Below are positions 8,503 through 16,611 of a stretch of 64,000 nt of DNA, in pieces (position 1 is the stretch's first letter; the number at the start of each line of letters is the position of its first letter). Location: positions 1-64,000 of the forward strand of contig JACIXC010000015.1 in assembly GCA_014360655.1 (NCBI GenBank), written 5' to 3'. Source of the DNA: Actinomycetota bacterium. Lineage in GTDB: Bacteria; Actinomycetota; Geothermincolia; Geothermincolales; RBG-13-55-18. Position numbers and translations under genes: made by a program. Under the pieces are notes generated by a model, which was given only the letters and a program-made list of their open reading frames with translations, was not told the origin of the DNA and did not search any database.

Positions 8503-9440
8503 GGCGGCCGGGCCGCCGGGTAACGGTCTCGCTCGGCGCCGCGTTCCTTTCTCGTAAATCCGAGGCCTTGGGAAAGGCGTCCTCGCTGCGACCGACCCTG
8601 TAGTTCCCCGGGCTGGTTGAGTGGGAATCCGGAGGCCGCTTGCGATGTCCCTCGCCCGACCCCCGGACCCGGCCTTGGTGGGTGGTTCAGTAAAGGCTCG
8701 CTGCGACCGACCCGGTCGTTCCCGGCCTCGGTGGTTACATATCAGTTCTTCTTCCGGCCCGGGGCCTCAGGGTAACGGTCTCGCTCGGCGCCGCGTTCCT
8801 TTCCCGTAGATCCGAGGCCTTGGGAAAGGCGTCCTCGCTGCGACCGACCCTGTAGTTCCCCGGGCTGGTTGGGTGGGAATCCGGAGGCCGCTTGCGATGT
8901 CCCTCGCCCGACCCCCGGACCCGGCCTTGGTGGGTGGTTCAGTAAAGGCTCGCTGCGACCGATACGGTCGTTCCCGGCCTCGGTGGTTACATATCAGTTC
9001 TTCTTCCAGCCCGGGGCCTCAGGGTAACGGTCTCGCTCGGCGCCGCGTTCCTTTCTCGTAAATCCGAGGCCTTGGGAAAGGCGTCCTCGCTGCGACCGAC
9101 CCTGTAGTTCCCGGCCTTGGTGGGTGGGAATCGGGAGGCCGCTTGCGATGTCCCTCGCCCGACCCCCGGACCCGGCTTGGGTGGGTGGTTCAGCAAAGGC
9201 TCGCTGCGACCGACCCGGTCGTTCCCGGCCTCGGTGGTTACATATCAGTTCTTCTTCCGGCCCGGGGCCTCAGGGTAACGGTCTCGCTCGCAGGCTCGCT
9301 GCGACCGACCCTGTAGTTCCCCGGGCTGGTTGAGTGGGAATCCGGAGGCCGCTTGCGATGTCCCTCGCCCGACCCCCGGACCCGGCCTTTGTGGGTGGTT
9401 CAGTAAAGGCTCGCTGCGACCGACCCGGTCGTTCCCCGGG
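8503..9440. repeat. Mosaic hairpin repeat, locus 3: 252-bp tandem array
   Basis: The largest repeat locus. The marker TAACGGTCTCGCTCG occurs at 8521, 8773, 9025 and 9276, so a unit of 251-252 bp is repeated about 3.7 times. Each unit holds several hairpins (for example GACCG-ACC-CGGTC) and the segments GAGGCCGCTTGCGATGTC and GGTTCAGTAAAGGCTCGC. The first copy starts with the GGCGGCC-GGGCCGCC module and later copies with TTCTTCCGGCCCGGGGCC, showing exchange of modules. There are no spacer-like unique inserts, so it is not a CRISPR array. The rest of the gap (8445-8502 and 9441-9633) shows nothing I can name. Confidence 0.9.
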
Positions 9441-9633
9441 TAAGCTGGGCAACAATTCAGGCAGAATGGAAAGAGGCGGAAAAAGGATATGAGGTAGCTG
9501 AGTGATGGTGGTTGGTGTTTATGAACGGAAACGGTGAGAGAAAAAATATCGTAAGATATAACGAGATAACGAGGTAGGCGAGCTGACGGGGAAGAGAGGC
9601 TGAAGAGCAGGGAAAGCAAGGGGGAAAGGGGAG

Positions 9634-11175
9634 ATGGAGGAATACGAAGCGGTGGTGGTGGGTGCGGGGGTTGGAGGACTTGCGGCGGCGTCCCTGCTGG
9701 CCAAGGAAGGCTTGAAGACCCTGCTGGTGGAGGCGGAGGACCGCGTGGGCGGCCGTGCCCTCTCCCTGCGGGGGGAGGAGCTGCGCGAGAAGGGGCCCGG
9801 TTGGTACCGCAGGCTTCTCGCCGGCCAGTACTGCTGGCTCGCCCATGCCGTTCCGTCGCTGGAAGAAATGGCCGCGAGCGGCACCCTGGAAGGTTTCACG
9901 CTGGACCTCGGTTACCACGGGGTGAGCCTGGCGGGGGAGGGGTACTTCGCGTTGTTGCGCGATCTCATCGGGGGATACGGCGAGCACCCCGTGCTCATCA
10001 AGCCCTTTCTCACCGGGTCCTGGCTGGACGGGGAGTTCTACCGCGAGCCTCCCCTCAGCCGCAGCACTGAGGTGGACGAGAAGTTGCAGGCGGAGCTTGA
10101 CCGCCTGGGCGCGCACTACCTGGAATTCTTTGGCGATTTCCTCTCCATGACCCCGCAGGAATTCGAGGAACTGGACCGGGTTTCCCTCAACGGGCACCTG
10201 GAAAAGATCGGCTTTCACCGCAGCAAGGCGCTCTACGACTACTTTCGCTGCGTCGGAACCCTTATCACCACCATCAACAACCCGCACGAGATATCCATCG
10301 GGGACATCCTGCGCTATGCCGCCCGGGTAATCGCCCCCGCCATCCTCAGGGGCGGGGACGTGTACGTGGGGGGGTTCGTCGAGGGGGGAGTCATGAACTG
10401 GCCAGAGGCGGTGGCGGCGAGGTTCCGCGATTTCGGCGGCGAGCTGCGCCTCTCCACCAGGGTGATATCGGTGGAGCTGGAGGGAAGGCGCGTGCGGGGC
10501 GTGGTGATGCGGGACGGGGGAGGCGAGGAGCGCGTTTCCTGCCGGCGCCTCGTCTTCAACCCGCCGGTGCAGGAGCTCGTCCGTTACCTCGACGAAAGGG
10601 CCCTTCCCGATGCGTTCGTGCGCAGGATCACGTCCCTTTACGGTTACGGAAGCGTCAATCCGTATATCGGGCTCCGTGAGCTGCCCGTTCCGGAGGAGCA
10701 CGCGAGACGCCTCATGAAGACGCCCTGCGTGGTGCCGCGTTCCCAGGGCTTCGACTGGGATGTGTACATGGCGTGGAACATCCAGTCGTATATCGATCCC
10801 GCATGCGCGCCGGCCGGCAGACACCTCTTCGCCGCGTACCTGCCGCTGACCGAGGCCGAAGCTAAGAACAGGGAGACGGTCATGAAGGTGGTGCGGGCGG
10901 TTCCAGACTTCCTCGAGGAGGTGTACCCGGGCTTCAAGGACTGCGTGGAATGGGAGCTCTACACGGTGTGCACCCGCCTGGAGGGGGTTGCGAAGAGCGT
11001 CACGCAGGCGGGCAGCCTCAAGCCGGACGTCGTCGTTCCTGGCGTGGAGGGGCTCTATCTCGCCGGGGACACGGCGCGGGGCTACGGCGTGGCCATGGAC
11101 TGTGCCTGTTCCAGCGGCATCCTATGCGCCTCGGCCATAACCGGGCGGGACTACGGCATGGATACAACGGCATAG
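9634..11175 (+). CDS. FAD-dependent oxidoreductase of the amine oxidase / phytoene desaturase fold
   Basis: 513 residues. The N-terminal dinucleotide-binding motif VVVGAGVGGLAAASLLA is followed by an acidic strand end and VGGRALSLRG, as in phytoene desaturase, protoporphyrinogen oxidase and other amine-oxidase-fold flavoproteins. The C-terminal GVEGLYLAGDTARGYGVAMD is the second FAD-contacting motif. It oxidises or isomerises a lipid-like or other hydrophobic substrate that cannot be predicted. GGGGAAAGGGGAG lies just before the ATG. No carotenoid genes are beside it, so a carotenoid role is unsupported. It is convergent with the BKACE gene. Confidence 0.8.
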   Translation: MEEYEAVVVGAGVGGLAAASLLAKEGLKTLLVEAEDRVGGRALSLRGEELREKGPGWYRRLLAGQYCWLAHAVPSLEEMAASGTLEGFTLDLGYHGVSLAGEGYFALLRDLIGGYGEHPVLIKPFLTGSWLDGEFYREPPLSRSTEVDEKLQAELDRLGAHYLEFFGDFLSMTPQEFEELDRVSLNGHLEKIGFHRSKALYDYFRCVGTLITTINNPHEISIGDILRYAARVIAPAILRGGDVYVGGFVEGGVMNWPEAVAARFRDFGGELRLSTRVISVELEGRRVRGVVMRDGGGEERVSCRRLVFNPPVQELVRYLDERALPDAFVRRITSLYGYGSVNPYIGLRELPVPEEHARRLMKTPCVVPRSQGFDWDVYMAWNIQSYIDPACAPAGRHLFAAYLPLTEAEAKNRETVMKVVRAVPDFLEEVYPGFKDCVEWELYTVCTRLEGVAKSVTQAGSLKPDVVVPGVEGLYLAGDTARGYGVAMDCACSSGILCASAITGRDYGMDTTA

Positions 11176-11377
11176 AGGCCATGGCATCGGAAATTTCCGA
11201 CCTTGCGGAAGCCAGTGCCATGCCAATCACCGTGGCATGGGGTCGCGTGCATGTCGCCTGCCGGTCCCGGGGTCCCTTGCGGCCTCAATGCTGTTCCTGC
11301 CGATGAAGAACGAGAAGCGGCGAGGTTTTCCCGGAATCCTAAACCGCATGTTCCGCCCGGGAGGACGACACGAGAGA

Positions 11378-11402
11378 AAGGCGCCCCGCGGGGGGCGCCC
11401 TG
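11378..11402 (-). terminator. Intrinsic terminator downstream of the BKACE gene
   Basis: An 8-bp perfect stem GGCGCCCC / GGGGCGCC (11380-11387 and 11392-11399) with a 4-base loop. Read on the minus strand it is followed by TTTCTCTC. It sits about 20 bases after the stop of the minus-strand BKACE gene. Confidence 0.65.
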
Positions 11403-11422
11403 CAGTCCGTGCGGCGAAACGC

Positions 11423-12298
11423 CTAGATCTCGGGGCCGCCCTTGAGGCCCAGTATCTGCCTGGTCTCGTCGGGGGTGGCCGGCTCGCGGTCGGCCAGCTC
11501 CACGATCTTAACAGCTTTTTCCACCTGCTCCCAGGAGCCCTGGGCCAGCACGCCCTTGCGCACGGTGATGTTGTCCTCGAGGCCCACGCGGATATGCCCG
11601 CCCTCCACGGCCGCGATGAAGGCGCCGCGGAACTGGGCGGGACCCACGCCGCAGGTGCTCCAGGTGGCATCCTCGGGGATGAGATCCATGAAGCGCTTGA
11701 AGTTGGCCAGATCCAGCCAGCACCCGCCCAGCACGCCCCACACGAACTGGTAGTGGAGCGGCTCCACGAAGATGCCCTGGTGGCGTACGAAGAGGGTGTT
11801 GTAGAGGCCGCCGAGGTCGTAGACCTCGAGCTCCGGCTTGGTGCCGCATTCCCTCATGGTCTTCGCGAAGTCCACCAGCATCTGGAAGGTGTTGGTAAAC
11901 ACCGTCTCCCCCAGGACGATGTGCTGCTTCCAGTCGCCCAGGGCGAAGTTCATGGAGTTGGTGTTCAGGGAGGCCATCTCCGGCTTGAGCTGCTTGACCA
12001 CGTTTATGCGCTCCTCCGGGGTGGCGCCTATGCCGATGGCCGAGGAAAGATTGATGACGATGGGGCATTTCTCGGTGATGCCCTTGACGATCTCCCGCAG
12101 GATGTCGATGCTTGAGGTCGGGAGCCCGGTTTCCGGGTCGCGGGCGTGGATGTGGACGATCGCGGCCCCGGCGTTGTAGCACTTGTAGGCCTCCTCCACG
12201 AATTCCTCCACCGTGTAGGGTACGGCCGGGTTCTGGGATTTCATGGTCGCAGCCCCGGCCAACGCCGCGGTGATGATACACTTATCCGCGAGTGACAT
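11423..12298 (-). CDS. BKACE-family beta-keto acid cleavage enzyme (DUF849)
   Basis: 291 residues. The family condenses a beta-keto acid with acetyl-CoA and releases acetoacetate plus a new acyl-CoA; the founding member is the 3-keto-5-aminohexanoate cleavage enzyme of lysine fermentation. A TIM-barrel with the zinc-binding pair in IVHIHARDPETG (His49 and His51) is visible, as is the family segment NTNSMNFALGDW. The start ATG 12296-12298 is set by AGGAGGTGTTGCC immediately upstream; an upstream extension of 30 codons lacks a site. BKACE members accept many beta-keto acids, so the substrate is open. The nearby CoA-transferase and CoA ligases fit acid degradation. Confidence 0.87.
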   Translation of the reverse strand: MSLADKCIITAALAGAATMKSQNPAVPYTVEEFVEEAYKCYNAGAAIVHIHARDPETGLPTSSIDILREIVKGITEKCPIVINLSSAIGIGATPEERINVVKQLKPEMASLNTNSMNFALGDWKQHIVLGETVFTNTFQMLVDFAKTMRECGTKPELEVYDLGGLYNTLFVRHQGIFVEPLHYQFVWGVLGGCWLDLANFKRFMDLIPEDATWSTCGVGPAQFRGAFIAAVEGGHIRVGLEDNITVRKGVLAQGSWEQVEKAVKIVELADREPATPDETRQILGLKGGPEI

Positions 12299-12707
12299 GG
12301 CAACACCTCCTGTTTGGACCCGAAGAAAGCCGAACGACCGAAACTCTTCCCTTTGCCGGAAAGGGAACCCTGCAATCCATCCCGACAAGCGTCAATTCCA
12401 ACAATAATACACACCGGAGGGGAAAATCAATCAAGGGTGTGTTGATTGTTAACTTTATACTCGCTACTCTGCGGCCCCGCGCTCTTCCGGCCGCCCGCGG
12501 TGGCCGGGTTTTTCCACTCCCGGGACGGCGGTGGAGGCTCAGGCGCAGTACCCGGCCGTGCCTGGAAAAGATTTGCCCGTTGATGTAAGAATAGAGGTTA
12601 CGGGAAAGGGATCTAGGTTACGGGAAAGGGGTCTTGCCGCCTGGGCCGCACCGGGCTCGGCGTTCCCGGCGGCATTCCGGGTGGAAACGGGAAGGCAAGG
12701 AGGAGAA
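12299..12707. other. Divergent intergenic region with AT-rich patch
   Basis: Separates the minus-strand BKACE gene from the plus-strand zinc-ribbon gene. An AT-rich patch at 12400-12470 has possible promoter boxes in both directions: minus TTGATT with TATTAT (12404-12409), spacing not ideal, and plus TATACT at 12456-12461. A 16-base direct repeat follows (listed separately). Frames here are short and unsupported. Confidence 0.4.
12595..12630 (+). repeat. 16-bp direct repeat, two copies, 20-bp period
   Basis: AGGTTACGGGAAAGGG occurs at 12595-12610 and again at 12615-12630. It lies 80 bases before the zinc-ribbon gene, a position and spacing (two helical turns) that would suit a regulator binding site, though no function is shown. 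Confidence 0.6.
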
Positions 12708-13535
12708 ATGCAACAGCTGAATCCGGGCCAGGTGAAAAAATATCTCAAGCAACTGCGGGAAAGGAAGGACCAGTACCTCTATTACCTGGGGGAGCTGGCT
12801 TTCCAGGCGGGAGAGCAGGGCGCCCTCGGCGAGGGTCCCATGCTCGATGCGTACCGCACCCTCAAGGACATCATGGTGCAGATAAACCAGTGGGAGGAAT
12901 ACATGGAGAGGATGCGGGCCGCCAAGGAGGCCGCGCAGCAGCCGAGATGCCCCCGTTGCGGTGCGGGCGTGGTGCGGGGGGCGGCCTTCTGCCCCTCGTG
13001 CGGCACTCCCTTGGGCGCGGCGGCCCCGGCGGCCCCCGGCATGCCGCCGCAGGTTGCCGTGCCGCCACAGGTATTGCCCCAGGCAGGACCGCTGCCACCC
13101 GGTGCGGCACCCGGGCCGTACGGGGCGCCTGCGCCGGCGGCCCCGGGCATCCAGCCGCCTTCACCACAGCCATCGCCGCAACCTCCGCCTCCTCCTCCTG
13201 CGCCCGCCGGAGCGGTGGTCCCGGGAGGGAAGGCCTGCGCCGTGTGCGGTGCCGCCCTCGACGAGGACGCCCTGTTCTGCGGCAACTGCGGCAGCAGGGT
13301 GAAGGCGGGAGCGGCTGCTCCGGAAGAAGGGGCGGCCGCCGGCGGGGAAGGGACGGGGCCGGAAGCGGTAGAGCCTGGAACGGAAGAAAGGCCCTCCGGG
13401 GAAGCCGTTGCCGCCGGTGGAACGGAGGCGGTTGTCCCGGCGGGGGCCGTGCCCTTGACCTGCCCGGGCTGCAACACGGCGGTGGAGGATGCCGAGGCGC
13501 TCTTCTGCCCCAATTGCGGAGCGAGGTTGCGGTGA
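12708..13535 (+). CDS. Zinc-ribbon protein with proline-rich linker
   Basis: 275 residues from ATG 12708, chosen because AGGAGGAG lies directly upstream; the longer frame from 12531 has no site. Residues 1-70 form a charged helical region (VKKYLKQLRERKDQYLYYLG). Three double-CxxC zinc ribbons follow: CPRCGAG..CPSCGTPL, CAVCGAA..CGNCGSRV and, at the very C terminus, CPGCNTA..CPNCGARL. They are joined by long Ala-Pro-Gly-rich linkers. There is no signal peptide or membrane segment. Its stop overlaps the start of cobO (TGATG), so the two are probably translated together. I do not recognise a specific family; a scaffold or regulator is possible. Confidence 0.8.
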   Translation: MQQLNPGQVKKYLKQLRERKDQYLYYLGELAFQAGEQGALGEGPMLDAYRTLKDIMVQINQWEEYMERMRAAKEAAQQPRCPRCGAGVVRGAAFCPSCGTPLGAAAPAAPGMPPQVAVPPQVLPQAGPLPPGAAPGPYGAPAPAAPGIQPPSPQPSPQPPPPPPAPAGAVVPGGKACAVCGAALDEDALFCGNCGSRVKAGAAAPEEGAAAGGEGTGPEAVEPGTEERPSGEAVAAGGTEAVVPAGAVPLTCPGCNTAVEDAEALFCPNCGARLR

Positions 13536-14044
13536 TGATCCAGGTCTACACCGGGGACGGCAAGGGAAAGACCACGGCGGCGCTCGGCCAGGCCCTGCGG
13601 GCGCTCGGCCACGGCATGAAGGTCTACATGATACAGTTCATGAAGGGACGGACCTACGGAGAGTTGCTCGCCTGCGAGCGCTGCCTCCCCGACCTTACCA
13701 TCGTCATGTCCGGCCGCGACGAGTTCGTGAAGAAAGGCGCGCCCGAGGAGATCGACGTGCGCATGGCGAGGGAAGGTCTCGAGCTGGCCAAGAGGGTGGT
13801 GAGCGAGGGGAAACACCAGATGCTCATCCTGGACGAGATAAACGTGGCCGTAGATTACGGGTTGCTGCCCCTCGAGGAGGTGCTTGCGTTCCTGCGCTCA
13901 TGCCCCCGCGACATGGAAGTGGTGTGCACCGGGCGTTACGCGCCGCGCGAGCTGCTGGAGATGGCCGACCTGGTGAGCGAGGTGCGGGAGGTGAAGCACC
14001 ACTACCGGCAGGGCGTGCAGATGAGAAAGGGGATCGAGTACTGA
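13535..14044 (+). CDS. cobO: Corrinoid adenosyltransferase CobO/BtuR type
   Basis: 169 residues. It starts at ATG 13535, overlapping the previous stop by one base. The P-loop GDGKGKTTAALGQ (residues 7-19), MIQFMKG and LILDEINVAVDYG identify the CobO/CobA/BtuR ATP:corrinoid adenosyltransferase, which makes the 5'-deoxyadenosyl form of B12. At 169 residues it is slightly shorter than E. coli BtuR (196), lacking the N-terminal extension, as in many Gram-positive and archaeal forms. It lies just before the adenosylcobalamin-dependent mutase genes, so it likely supplies or repairs their cofactor. Confidence 0.9.
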   Translation: MIQVYTGDGKGKTTAALGQALRALGHGMKVYMIQFMKGRTYGELLACERCLPDLTIVMSGRDEFVKKGAPEEIDVRMAREGLELAKRVVSEGKHQMLILDEINVAVDYGLLPLEEVLAFLRSCPRDMEVVCTGRYAPRELLEMADLVSEVREVKHHYRQGVQMRKGIEY

Positions 14045-14265
14045 CGGCAGGCACCGACGCCCCGCGCCCCGTTTCCTTATATTTCCATGCCGTTTCGTGT
14101 TCTATATTAGGGCGCGGAGGGCCGCTCCCGCGCGGAGCACGGTTGTTGCGCGGCGGGACCGGGGGATGCACGGGATCCCCGCGGGGGTACTGCGCGCGGG
14201 CGGGCGCAGGCGGATGTGAGGGTCGGGCGTGAAACGAGGCGGGGAAGAGTCGACAAGGAGCGAGA

Positions 14266-15903
14266 ATGGACAAGAAGGAGTGGCGGGAGAAGGAGTACCT
14301 GCCCTCGCCCCTGAGGAAGGCGAGGTTCACAACCATCTCCGGTGAGGAGCTGGAGCCGCTGTACACCCCCGAGGACGTGGCCGGGCTCGATTACGGGCGT
14401 GACCTGGGTTACCCCGGACGTTATCCCTTTACCCGTGGCATCCACCCCACCATGTACCGGGGCCGCCTGTGGACCATGCGCCAGTTCTCGGGATTCGGCA
14501 CGGCGGAGGACACCAACCGCCGATACAAGTTCCTGCTGGAAAGGGGACAGACGGGGCTATCGGTGGCCTTCGACATGCCCACCATCATGGGCCGCGATTC
14601 CGACGATCCCCTCTCCGAGGGGGAGGTGGGTCGCTGCGGGGTGGCCATCGATTCCCTCCAGGATATGGAAGTCCTCTTCGACGGCATCCCCCTGCGCGAC
14701 ATCACCACCTCCATGACCATCAACGGGCCTGCGGCGGTGCTCCTGGCCTTCTACCTCTGCGTGGGCGAAAAACAGGGGGCTTCCATCCGTGAGCTGGGGG
14801 GCACCATACAGAACGACATCCTAAAGGAATACATCGCTCAGAAGTCCTGGATCTTCCCGCCGCGCCCCTCCATGCGCATCATCACCGACATACTCGCGTT
14901 CTGTTCCCGCGAGGTGCCGCGCTGGAACACCATCAGCATAAGCGGCTACCACATACGAGAGGCGGGCTCCACCGCGGTGCAGGAGCTGGCCTTCACCCTG
15001 GCCGACGGCTTCGCCTACGTGGAGGCGGGCATCGCGGCGGGGCTGGACGTGGACGAGTTCGCGCCGCGCCTCTCCTTCTTCTTCAACTCGCACATGGACT
15101 TCTTCGAGGAGATCGCCAAGTTCCGCGCCGCGCGCCGCATCTGGGCCCGCCATATGCGGGAGAGATACGGGGCCAGGGACCCTCGCTCCTGGATGCTGCG
15201 CTTCCACACCCAGACCGCGGGATGCTCGCTCACGGCCCAGCAGCCGGAGAACAACATCGTGCGCACCGCCCTCGAGGCGCTATCCGCCGTGCTGGGCGGG
15301 ACGCAGAGCCTGCACACCAATTCCATGGACGAGACGCTGGCTCTGCCCACGGAAAAGGCGGTGGAGATCGCCCTGCGCACGCAGCAGATCATCGCGCACG
15401 AATCGGGGGTGACCGAGGTCATAGACCCGCTCGCGGGCTCCTACTTCGTGGAGGCGCTCACGAACCGCATGGAGGAGGAAGCGGAAGAGTATTTCCGGCG
15501 CATCGAGGAGCAGGGCGGGGTGCTGGTCGCCATCGAGAACGGTTTCTTCCAGCGGGAGATAGCTGACGCCGCCTACCGCTACCAGCTGGAGGTCGAGCGT
15601 GGGGAGAGGGTGGTGGTGGGGGTGAACCGCTACCAGCATGAGAACGAGTCCCTGGATATAGAGATCCTTAAGATAGACCCCGCGGTGGAACGCAGGCAGC
15701 GGGAGCGCCTGGCCGAGCTGCGCGCCTCGCGCTCGGCGGCGGAGGTGGAGAAGGCCCTGGAAGAGTTGAGGGAAGGGGCGCGGGGCGACGCCAACCTCAT
15801 GCCCCTCATCATAGCCTGCGCCCGCGCCTACTGCACGGAAGGGGAGATCATCGGCGCCCTGCGCGAGGTCTTCGGGGAGTACCGCGAGACCGCGCTTTAT
15901 TGA
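14266..15903 (+). CDS. B12-dependent acyl-CoA mutase large subunit, isobutyryl-CoA-mutase-like
   Basis: 545 residues, covering only the substrate-binding TIM barrel of the methylmalonyl-CoA mutase family; the B12 domain is the next gene. Conserved family segments include [41 protein letters not shown] and [11 protein letters not shown]-like [14 protein letters not shown]. The active-site His of MCM (His244 in P. shermanii) is present as His229 in SGYHIREAG. The two substrate-selecting positions are Phe74 (Tyr89 in MCM) and Gln192 (Arg207 in MCM), the pair known from isobutyryl-CoA mutase. I infer an isobutyryl/n-butyryl-CoA or similar branched-acyl mutase rather than MCM. ATG 14266 follows GGAGCGAGA. 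Confidence 0.88.
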   Translation: MDKKEWREKEYLPSPLRKARFTTISGEELEPLYTPEDVAGLDYGRDLGYPGRYPFTRGIHPTMYRGRLWTMRQFSGFGTAEDTNRRYKFLLERGQTGLSVAFDMPTIMGRDSDDPLSEGEVGRCGVAIDSLQDMEVLFDGIPLRDITTSMTINGPAAVLLAFYLCVGEKQGASIRELGGTIQNDILKEYIAQKSWIFPPRPSMRIITDILAFCSREVPRWNTISISGYHIREAGSTAVQELAFTLADGFAYVEAGIAAGLDVDEFAPRLSFFFNSHMDFFEEIAKFRAARRIWARHMRERYGARDPRSWMLRFHTQTAGCSLTAQQPENNIVRTALEALSAVLGGTQSLHTNSMDETLALPTEKAVEIALRTQQIIAHESGVTEVIDPLAGSYFVEALTNRMEEEAEEYFRRIEEQGGVLVAIENGFFQREIADAAYRYQLEVERGERVVVGVNRYQHENESLDIEILKIDPAVERRQRERLAELRASRSAAEVEKALEELREGARGDANLMPLIIACARAYCTEGEIIGALREVFGEYRETALY

Positions 15904-15929
15904 GATAGGGATCATCCCGGGAGGTTACT

Positions 15930-16319
15930 TTGGAGAGGGGAAAGCGGATACTCATCGCCAAGCCAGGGCTGGACGGCCATGACCGGGGGGCCAAGGTGGT
16001 GGCGCGCGGCCTGGCCGACGCCGGTTACGAGGTCATCTACACCGGGTTGCACCAGACGCCGGAGCAGATCGCCGAGGCAGCCATCCAGGAGGACGTGGAC
16101 GCCGTGGGACTCTCCGTGCTGTCCGGCGCGCACATGACCCTCTTCCCCCGCGTCATGCGGCTCCTGCGGGAGATGGGCGGAGAGAACATCATGGTCTTCG
16201 GGGGCGGCATCATCCCGGAGGAGGACGCGGAGGAGTTGAAACGGCAGGGGGTAGCCGAGATATTCACTCCCGGTACCGCCCTGGGCGAGATAGTCTCCTT
16301 TCTCGAGAAAAACCTGTGA
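15930..16319 (+). CDS. B12-binding small subunit of acyl-CoA mutase
   Basis: 129 residues, a single cobalamin-binding Rossmann-like domain. The base-off motif DxHxxG is present as DGHDRG with His17 as the lower cobalt ligand; GLSVLSGAH and FGGGIIP, the later B12-contacting segments, are also intact. It begins at TTG 15930-15932, supported by CGGGAGG 7 bases upstream, 26 bases after the large-subunit stop, and forms the mutase holoenzyme with it. The split two-gene arrangement is that of isobutyryl-CoA mutase and archaeal MCM. Confidence 0.92.
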   Translation: MERGKRILIAKPGLDGHDRGAKVVARGLADAGYEVIYTGLHQTPEQIAEAAIQEDVDAVGLSVLSGAHMTLFPRVMRLLREMGGENIMVFGGGIIPEEDAEELKRQGVAEIFTPGTALGEIVSFLEKNL

Positions 16320-16340
16320 GAAGGGACGCCGTCCCTTTGC
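16320..16340 (+). terminator. Hairpin after the mutase small subunit, weak terminator
   Basis: AAGGGAC-GCC-GTCCCTT, a perfect 7-bp stem with a 3-base loop, directly after the stop codon. Only three T residues follow, so termination may be partial. It separates the mutase pair from the next promoter. Confidence 0.4.
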
Positions 16341-16473
16341 CGCATGCCGGTGAGCGCCAATTCTCACTTGCACGGCCGGTCCTGGCCTCGCGCCGCCGTA
16401 CCGCCCTGCCGCCCGGATCACGGGGCGGTTTAGGGGCACCGCCGGAGGATGGCGGAACGCTACCCGAAGCAGG

Positions 16474-16503
16474 TTGAAAACGCCGAAAACTATCTAATAT
16501 AAT
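16474..16503 (+). promoter_or_regulatory. Strong sigma-70-type promoter of the Hdr-Etf-Flx operon
   Basis: TTGAAA (16474-16479), an 18-base spacer and a perfect TATAAT (16498-16503). Transcription would start near 16510 and leave a leader of about 100 bases before the first gene. Confidence 0.65.
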
Positions 16504-16611
16504 AGGATGGCCCTTGCCGGAAGCCCTGTAATCCCACGGGCGGAAACCGGCATTGCAGATATAGTAAGGAAAGCGATACAGGACGAAAAAGGAAACGGAG
16601 CGGGGTAAATC

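Noticed and set aside
8503-9440. CRISPR array
   Set aside because: The 252-bp units are repeated over their whole length; there are no short repeats with unique spacers and no cas genes.
14045-14265. Cobalamin riboswitch before the first mutase
   Set aside because: No B12-box-like conserved segment could be recognised by eye; a covariance search would be needed.
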